Positions 57,279 to 64,000 of a stretch of 64,000 bases of DNA are shown in pieces. Both the position numbers and the translations under genes were made by a program. Each line of letters opens with the position of its first letter. Position 1 is the first letter of the stretch. Source of the stretch: Taudactylus pleione (lineage: Eukaryota > Chordata > Amphibia > Anura > Myobatrachidae); the NCBI GenBank assembly GCA_031769625.1, contig JAUIMM010000124.1, forward strand, positions 7,067,501-7,131,500, read 5' to 3'. The notes beneath the pieces were generated by a model. That model did not search any database and was not told where the DNA came from. It saw nothing but the letters and a program-made list of their open reading frames with translations.

Positions 57279-58267
57279 GATTACATCGGTGACAGCATCC
57301 AAGTAGGCATGTCAGACAGTCCATACCTGTACTGGCAGGAAAAAGAGGCAATTTGGAGGCCCCTGTACAAACTGGCTCTATTTTACCTGAGTTGCCCCCC
57401 CTCCAGTGTGTACTCTGAAAGAGTGTTTAGTGCAGCAGGGAACCTTGTCAGCAAAAGGTGTAGGAGGTTGCTTCCACAAAATGTGGAGAAGATGATGTTC
57501 ATAAAAATGAATTAACAACTCTTCCAGGGAGACCAGCCTCCAGAATGTACAGGGGGACCTGTGGTGTTTGATTCCAGCTGGGATGAATTAATACTCAGTG
57601 AGGATGAGGATGTACACAACACTGAAGAGGGTAAGGAATCGGTGAATCAGGAGGATGAGGATGACATCTTGCCTCCGTAGAGCCAGTTTGTGCAGGGACA
57701 GATTAATTGCCAGCTTGTTTTGTGGGGGCCCAAACGAACCAATCATTTCAGCCACAGTCATGTGGCAGACCCTGGCGCTGAAATGATTGGTTTGCTAAAG
57801 TGTGCAGGGCCCAAGGACAATTCCATCTTGCATCTCTTTTTTTTCTTTGCATTATGTACTGTTTGGGGCCTAGTTTTTCAAACTGCCATCCTGTCTGCCC
57901 CTGCATTGTCACTCCTAGATGGGCCACGTGTTTGTGCCGCCCACTTGTGTCGCTTAGCACAGTCATCCAGCTGCCTCAGTGCAACCTTTTGGACATAGAA
58001 ACACTATTATGAGGTGTTCAGAATAGACTGGAAATTAGTGGAAATTAAGGTTATTGAGGTTAATAATAGCATAGGAGCAGAAACACCAACACATTCTGTG
58101 ATTTTAGCTGTTTTAATGCTTTTTTAAAAAAAAATACAGATCCAAAACACAGAACCCAAAACACGGAAGGGTGGTTTTGGCAAAACCAATCCAGATCCAA
58201 AACACGAACAAAGATCCAGATCCAAAAAACCAAAATCACAAAATACGAAAAGTGGCCGGTGCACACC

Positions 58268-58268
<1 letters not shown>
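57279..58268 (+). pseudogene. hAT transposase C-terminus and 3' end, second copy
   Basis: An open frame to 57515 encodes YLYWQEKEAIWRPLYKLA, CPPSSVYSERVFSAAGNLVS and RRLLPQNVEKMM, the hAT dimerisation domain. It then stops, and the acidic tail continues only at DNA level. The non-coding part runs to the terminal GGCCGGTGCACACCCC at 58253-58268 and then an AT tract. It is a close copy of 3283-4278 with the same left break point. Confidence 0.85.

Positions 58269-58318
<50 letters not shown>
58265..58318. repeat. (TA)n microsatellite at a hAT end
   Basis: About 50 bases of alternating TA directly follow the hAT terminal repeat, so the target duplication cannot be read. Confidence 0.9.
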
Positions 58319-58319
<1 letters not shown>

Positions 58320-58339
58320 AAAAAAAATTAAATAAGTGT

Positions 58340-58850
58340 CTTTTAGAGTAATATTTTACTGTGTGTGTGTGCATGTTAGGCTTAACTGCACAAGATCCAG
58401 CCAGAAACGCAAGTTGCAACCTAGTGCTGCCCGACTCCAGTCGTGATCAATCTGTGCTCTGGGCCCAAGTTCTGGAGCATAAAAAATATACAAATAAATT
58501 GTCTTTTTTTTAATCTTTAACTTTAACTGTCTGTGTGTGTGCATGTATCCAGCCAGCAAAGCAACTTCCAACCTAGTGCTGCCCAACTCCAGTCGTGATC
58601 AAACGCTGCTCTGGACCCAAGTTCTTGAGCATAAAAAAAAAAAAAAATTGTCTTATTTTTATCTTTTACTGTCTGTGTGTGCATGTATCCAGCCAGCAAT
58701 GCAACTTGCAACCTAGTGCTGCCCCACTCCAGTCGTGATCAATCGCTGCTCTGGGCCCTAGTTCTGGAGCATAAAAAAAATAAAAATATATTGTCTTTTT
58801 TTTGTCAAATTTTTTTTTGTGCGTGTGTCAGCCACAACTGCCTGTCACTG
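58340..58850 (+). repeat. ~145-bp tandem repeat, three copies
   Basis: ATCCAGCCAG followed by CAACCTAGTGCTGCCC recurs near 58391, 58548 and 58688, each with CCAGTCGTGATCAA and an A-rich tail. Confidence 0.8.
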
Positions 58851-59254
58851 TCATTGGCGTAGGTGCATAGGGGTGCTGTGCTTTTGTCTGTCAAGGGGCT
58901 ACTGCCCAAAATAATAAATAAACAATTTTTATTGTGTGCATGTTAGCCACACCTGTCATTGGTGTAGCAGTGTAGGAGTGCTGTGCTGCTGTCTGTCAAG
59001 GAGCTGCATTAATATTGCAATGAAAACTATTTTTTAAAGTTATTGGGTTCCAAAAAGTTTTTCTTTTTAATCTTAAACATAGCAGAAATGTTATCCTGCC
59101 AGCTTATAAGGCTATATGCTCTAAATAACTAAAGCTTATATTTATTTACAAACCTATATAGAGTAGGCATCCTAAATTCTAAAACTGTTCTATTCAAAAA
59201 CATAAACAAAAGCAAAGATTATAAGTCTAGTGTGTTATAGTGTGTTATTAGAAC

Positions 59255-60570
59255 AAGCGGAACAGAGCATTAAAAGCTATATTTCATTATAAGGTTTAAG
59301 TTTTACATTGTGTCTGGAGATCATTTTGAAAGCAGAATAAGAGCTCCACCACAAGCGGCAGATGACTAAACTCACACACAAATTTTTAAAAGAAATAGAT
59401 ACAACAGCAGATCAGATGTTTACCCTGGAGGATCTGTCTGATTCATCATGGTGCCCCCAAGACCAAGATTGTGCAAATTCTGCCAAAAGAGAGACTGACA
59501 CCACGGCTAAACATAAAAGTCACCTTCTGGATGTGAATTGTCTCATTTGCATGGGGAAAACCCAACCCTCAGATGAGATGAATCTCAGCCAGTGGACAAC
59601 ATTGAAATTACCATTAAAAAGTCACAGCGGAAGACTACAGTGTGGAGAATCAAAGTCAGGAGAGGCCTCAGAGAACATGAAAAAAGATGCTCTAGGTGCT
59701 GAACTTCAAGGGATTTCTCAATCATGTTCTGCAGTGTGGAAAGATTTTATTCACATGTTTTCTATAAAGCAGTTCAAAGTTACAGCCTTCAGTGTCTGGC
59801 TATAACACCCACCTTTGCCAAGAATTAACAAAGATTATTACAAGCACAGGATTCATCTGTCCAGAATCTGCTGGGAATTCATGGATCATATTTGGCCTGA
59901 ATGCACTAAGACATCCAGTGATTCTGTCACTGTGTACTCTAGCCGACTTTATTCCTACCTGAATAGCAAACTGAAATACAGAATAGTAAGCACAGACAAC
60001 ATGGAGGCCTGTGTTATTCCACTGCCTGCATGCCAACCAATACCTCCCAGACTACACCTACTGGAGGGACCAGGTCTTGATATTGACCATCCCCATCTAT
60101 TGCTAGGCCTTCTTCTTCCAAACCGTCCATCCTGGACTTTCTGTCCCAAAAGGGTGAGCAGAGTACAGAAAGAAGAGATAGATGTCCCTGATGACATTTT
60201 TTTTCATCTATAATAGATGATGTGGAGAGATAAGAGCTTCAGATGTTGGAACAGGGGCCCCCACCTATTTGGCTTCCCTCCAGAGAACAGAGCTCTGTTC
60301 CTCAGGAAGTGTATATGAATGAGCTTATAGGTAGGTAGTCTCTGTCTGTTGGTAAACACCCTTCAGGAGATGGCAACCCACAATAACAACAACTATAATA
60401 ATAATAATAATAATGTGTCCACTGATAAATTATAATGATAACCAGCCTGATCCCTTAACAGCAACATACCAGTTTGCAGCCTACTCTTCCTTATGACACT
60501 AATCCAGTCACCCTGGTTGATCAATCAGCCATGTGTGGTCAACCCAATTTTTGGCCTTCTACATTCTAAC
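59255..60570 (+). repeat. Middle block B of the large repeat, right copy
   Basis: This is a direct match to 45916-47262 over its whole length, with scattered substitutions and indels. The neighbouring arms are inverted, so B has been flipped in one copy. Confidence 0.85.
59815..60213 (+). CDS. Unrecognised 132-residue open frame in block B (right)
   Basis: This is the counterpart of 46473-46871, same length and aligned end to end. It starts MPRIN and ends in an acidic IDVPDD stretch. A 147-residue frame upstream (59362-59805) has only a broken counterpart on the left. Function unknown; coding status doubtful. Confidence 0.25.
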   Translation: MPRINKDYYKHRIHLSRICWEFMDHIWPECTKTSSDSVTVYSSRLYSYLNSKLKYRIVSTDNMEACVIPLPACQPIPPRLHLLEGPGLDIDHPHLLLGLLLPNRPSWTFCPKRVSRVQKEEIDVPDDIFFHL

Positions 60571-61128
60571 ATCATATTCACATATCTAAGAAGTGGACAG
60601 TGGGAACAATGGCAATTTGATGGCCACTAACTAACTCTCTTTTTTTTATGTCCCTGTACACATTGGGAAATTCCTTTAAAGAACAGAAGGTTTGCAAAGG
60701 ATTGTTTAAGTCAATTGTTTATTTATTTTTGGAAAGCACGCTACCTGGTCCTCTTCTGGGATGAAAAAATCCACTCCCAGCAAGCAGGCATGGCGCTCAA
60801 GAAAGAATTCCCAAGAAAGACACAACATAAGACTTAAACCTTAAATCTGAAATGTTGCATTTAATGCTCTGTTCTGCTTGTTCACATATCTGATATGGTT
60901 AAGTGCACAGTGGGAACAATGGCAGTTTGAAGGCCACTAACTAACTCTATTTTTTGAATGCCCCTGTACAGATTTGTAAATGCCTTTATAGAAGTTCTGC
61001 AAAGGATTATTTAAGTCAATTGTTTTTTGGAATCACTATTAATGGTCCCCTTCTGGGATGAAAATCCACGCCTAGTCACAGAAGCAGGCACAGGATTCTC
61101 AAGAAAGACACAATGTGAGACCTTAAAT

Positions 61129-61327
61129 CAGGGGTAGCCAACCTCGGCCCTCGAGAGCTCACGTTTTCCAGATGACCGAGCTGGTGCACAGGTGTATTCA
61201 TTACTCACCAAAACATTTAGAAAGATCCACAGGTGGAGTTAATTATTATAGTTTTGATTCTGTGAGGAGACATGGAAAACATGCACTGTTGGTAGCTCTC
61301 AAAAGGACCAGGGTTGACTACCCCTGC
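61129..61327. mobile_element. hAT-like MITE, 199 bp, inverted counterpart of 45171-45365
   Basis: The ends are CAGGGGTAGCCAACC and GGTTGACTACCCCTG, flanked by CCTTAAAT on the left and CCTTAAAT one base further on the right. It occupies the same site as in the left large repeat. Confidence 0.82.
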
Positions 61328-62169
61328 CCTTAAATCATAAATCTTATGCTTGTCTACATATCTGTGCTGGTTAAGTGGCAGTTTGAGGCCACTAACTAAC
61401 TATGTTTTTTTATGTCCCTATACAGGTTGGGAAATGCCTTGATAGAAGATTTGCAAAGCATTATTTAAGTCAATTGTTAATTTTTCTTGGAAAGCACACT
61501 TCCTGGTCCCCTTCTAGGATGAGAAAATCAACTCCCAGCAGCATCCATGCTCAAGGATTCTTCTGTGGCAAAGACTGATGTAAATGTTCTGTATCACATT
61601 TTTTTTGTAAATTCCTCCTCCCCTCCACTTCTCCCTCATAAATTATCTTTGGAATCAAAACATTTATTTAATTTACTACCAATCAACCCTTCCTGTCCCT
61701 GCCCTACCTTCAACTACATTCATAATCCAACTCCCTCAAGCCTCTCTTGAATAATAAAAGTGTTTCCTGATGTGTCATGTTTTAAGTTGAACTGCCATGT
61801 GTTTGTGCCACCCACTGCTGAAGCTTAGCTTAGTCAGCCAGCTATCTTGGTGCAAATTTTGGGTCTAATCTAGATGAACAAATCAATATTGTGAGCTGGG
61901 AGGTGGTCAAAATTGACTGAAAATGAGTGGAAATAAATCTTATTGAGGTTATTAATACTGTTGGAACAAAAAAAGGCAGATTTTATGTGATTTTAGCTGT
62001 TTTTTTTATTTTTTAAGAAAAAATCCAGATCCAAAACTAAAACCAAAACACTAAAACAAAACACGGAGGTGAGGTTTTGGCAAAAGCAGGGTAGATGAAG
62101 AACCAGGGTAGATCCAGATCCAAAACCAAAACACGGGGGTCGGCGCACATCTATAGTTTTTGGTTTTGG

Positions 62170-62525
62170 ATCTGTATTTTTAATTAGTAAATTATAAAAA
62201 CAGCTAAAATCACATCATTTGGGCTTTTCTTTGTTCCTACAGTATTAGTAACCTCAATAACATTAATTTCCATGCATTTTTAACTAGAAATGTGCACTGA
62301 CCCCCGTCTTTTGGTGTTGGTTTTGGTTTTGGATCTGGATCTCCCCTGGTTTTGGATCTGAATCTGGTTTTGGATTTTTTTTCCTTAGTGTTTTGTTTTT
62401 CAGTTTTGGTTTTGGATCTGGATTTTTTTTTTAAATATAAAAACAGCTAAAATCACATAATTTGGGACTTTTTTGTCCCTACAGTATTAGTAACCTCAAT
62501 AACATTTATTTCCATATGATAAAAA
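62170..62525 (+). mobile_element. Two further solo hAT terminal regions in tandem
   Basis: At 62286 AAATGTGCACTGACCCCCGT starts another family end, followed by AAACAGCTAAAATCACATAA and TTAGTAACCTCAATAACATT. A partial end precedes it (62170-62280). These are remnants without coding sequence. Confidence 0.65.
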
Positions 62526-62529
62526 ATAA

Positions 62530-63002
62530 GCGCTAATTGTAGTAAATGAGGATATTGTATAAATACAAATATATGTGGCACCTGTAAAAGAAATAGGTTA
62601 GAATCGTGTTCATACCTCCTTTTTGGAGAGATAATATTGGTGGGTTCCGTTTAGCAATTACTGTGTCTTGCGATGGAAATTAAACTCACTCTCCCTACCT
62701 TGCCCTTTCTAGTAAATCCGGTTCCTCCATCCTCCATCCTCTCTCCAGAGAGTCAGTCTGGGATGTGATCCAGGAGATGTTCATCTGAGCCGGGCCCTGG
62801 CTCTTAGCTCCACGTGGGCCGCCAGCATCTGGCTATGACCGGCTGATGTAGATGACATCAGTGGGTCCATGGTGGGCAGGCAGAGTGAGCGGCCATACGG
62901 CCAAGGAATACAGTCTTCAGTGGGTTACCACAAGTTGCCTCCAATGCATTTTGTGCGCATGTGCACTTTGTCAAGGATGGCATCATTTTCAAGTTGCTCT
63001 CT
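62530..63002 (-). repeat. Inverted partial PLE terminal repeat upstream of PLE-5
   Basis: On the minus strand CCATCCTTGACAAAGTGCAC and GCGCACAAAATGCATTGG (62981-62940) resemble PLE terminal-repeat starts seen near 21.77 kb. It directly precedes 5'-truncated RT coding on the plus strand, the usual PLE arrangement of an inverted fragment upstream. Confidence 0.5.
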
Positions 63003-64000
63003 TTAAATACACAATAAGGAAACTTGAAGAAATCCTCGAAGAAGGACTATTTATGGACATCATAAATAAGAAAGAATACAATTTCATCTGGGAGAAAGAT
63101 CCGAAAATTCCAACTTTTTACTTTCTCCCGAAAGTACATAAGGATACATTTAACCCACCAGGACGACCAATTATTTTGGGTGTAAACTCAATCACAGCGA
63201 ATCTATCAAGATATATAGACTGATTCTTGCAAGAACTGGTACCCAAACAAAAAAGCCATTTGAAGGACAATATTAGTATTTTACAAGTCCTAGAAAACAT
63301 GGAAAGAAAGCTATATTTTAGGTACAAGTGATGTTAAGTCACTTTATATCTGTATAGACCATGAAATTGGTTGTGAAAGAATAAGACACTTCCTATCAAC
63401 AATATCAGACATAAAAAATCAACAAATTAATTTCATTATGGAGAATATTGAATTCATACTTAAACACAACTATTTTTGGTTTGACAGAAAATTCTAACTT
63501 CAGAAAAGGGGAACAGCAATGGGAACATCTTTTGCACCCAGTTATGTGAATTTATTCGTACCAAAATGGGAAAACAATTTCATCTGGGAAAATAACAAAT
63601 ATAAGGAGAACATTGTCTGTTGGAGAAGGTATATCGATGACGTCTTCTTTGTATGGGATGGCCCAGAAAAGGATTTGGAAGCATTCAAAGAATATATAAA
63701 CAAAAATAATATCAATTTAGAATTTACGACAGTAACAAGCAAAGAGAACTTTACATTCCTTGATCTAGAAATCTACATCAAAAACAATAAACTCCATTCT
63801 AGAACCCATATTAAAGAAGTCAACGGAAATAATGCTCTACCAGTATCCAGCAATCATTAGAAACTGGATTAGAAATATACCAGTGGGACAATTTATAAGA
63901 ATTAAATGCAATTGTACAGAAGAAGATGTTTACAAGACACAAAGTTAAAAGCTAAAATAAAACTTAATTATTAAGGGATATAAGGATAGATCATTAGAAT
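63003..64000 (+). pseudogene. PLE-5 reverse transcriptase, partial, runs off window
   Basis: The sequence begins inside the RT N-terminal region: KLEEILEEGLFMDIINKKEY, IPTFYFLPKVHKD and NPPGRPIILGVNS. A stop follows at about 63222, and a frameshift in the SLYLYID-type catalytic A region near 63330. Then come GTSFAPSYVNLFVPKWE, the intact catalytic YIDD in RRYIDDVFFVWDGPEKDL, and FTFLDLEIYIKNNKLHSR. After about 63840 the frame shifts again (NWIRNIPVGQFIRIKCNC). The GIY-YIG domain would lie beyond base 64000. It is close to PLE-1 in motif order but clearly different in sequence. Confidence 0.88.

Larger units (their letters stand above)
55876..62163 (+). mobile_element. Large hAT-ended repeat, right copy (~6.3 kb)
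   Basis: The inner end has GGTTAGCGGGTTCGGATTTC with a palindromic terminus, followed by a TATA box at 56037-56045. The outer end at about 62163 is the inverse of 44407. Order from the inner end: tandem repeats (56.1-57.28 kb), a hAT 3' fragment (57.28-58.27 kb), tandem repeats (58.34-58.85 kb), then sequence inverted relative to 47263-48430, block B in direct orientation, and an outer arm inverted relative to 44407-45915. Another family end lies just upstream at 55478-55620. Confidence 0.75.

Overview
The window looks like repeat-dense vertebrate genomic DNA, most likely from an anuran amphibian with a large genome. This rests on the mix of elements read here: PIF/Harbinger, hAT, Penelope-like retroelements (PLEs) with GIY-YIG ends, an L1-like LINE, a tRNA-headed SINE and families of short inverted-repeat elements. 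I recognise no host gene exon. Nearly every protein-like open frame belongs to a decayed transposable element, and the other open frames are antisense or low-complexity shadows. The species call is inference; no database was searched.

Layout. 1-3.3 kb: a PIF/Harbinger transposon with divergent nuclease (-) and Myb-like (+) genes, abutting the 3' end of a hAT element (3.28-4.28 kb). 4.5-5.9 kb: LTR remnant split by a MITE. 5.9-12.5 kb: mostly unidentified sequence with AT microsatellites. 12.8-19.1 kb: a nearly complete but disabled PLE (PLE-1) with a 14-bp target duplication, inserted in an older inverted-repeat element. 19.2-21.5 kb: two MITEs. 21.6-26.7 kb: a minus-strand PLE (PLE-2) interrupted by a solo LTR, which is itself interrupted by two MITEs. 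27.1-33.0 kb: a satellite-like array of about 21 units of ~260 bp, each with a tRNA-like segment on the minus strand, interrupted by one MITE. 33.0-34.5 kb: a repeat with another MITE. 34.9-41.0 kb: PLE-3, carrying a hAT MITE, a second PLE fragment with a perfect 12-bp duplication, and a small MITE. 41.6-44.1 kb: tandem duplication, SINE split by a MITE, and another MITE.

44.4-62.2 kb is dominated by two head-to-head copies of one large hAT-ended repeat (left copy minus, right copy plus). In one copy a central ~1.3 kb block is flipped relative to the other. The spacer between them holds a 5'-truncated L1-like LINE, a TTAA-type MITE and smaller repeats. The right edge (62.5-64 kb) holds a further PLE (PLE-5) whose RT keeps its YIDD motif and which runs out of the window.

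The strongest material for follow-up is structural: MITEs built as a chain of consecutive hairpins, the tRNA-like satellite, the flipped block inside the giant inverted repeat, hammerhead-like motifs in several PLE termini, and insertions whose exact target duplications give a relative insertion history.
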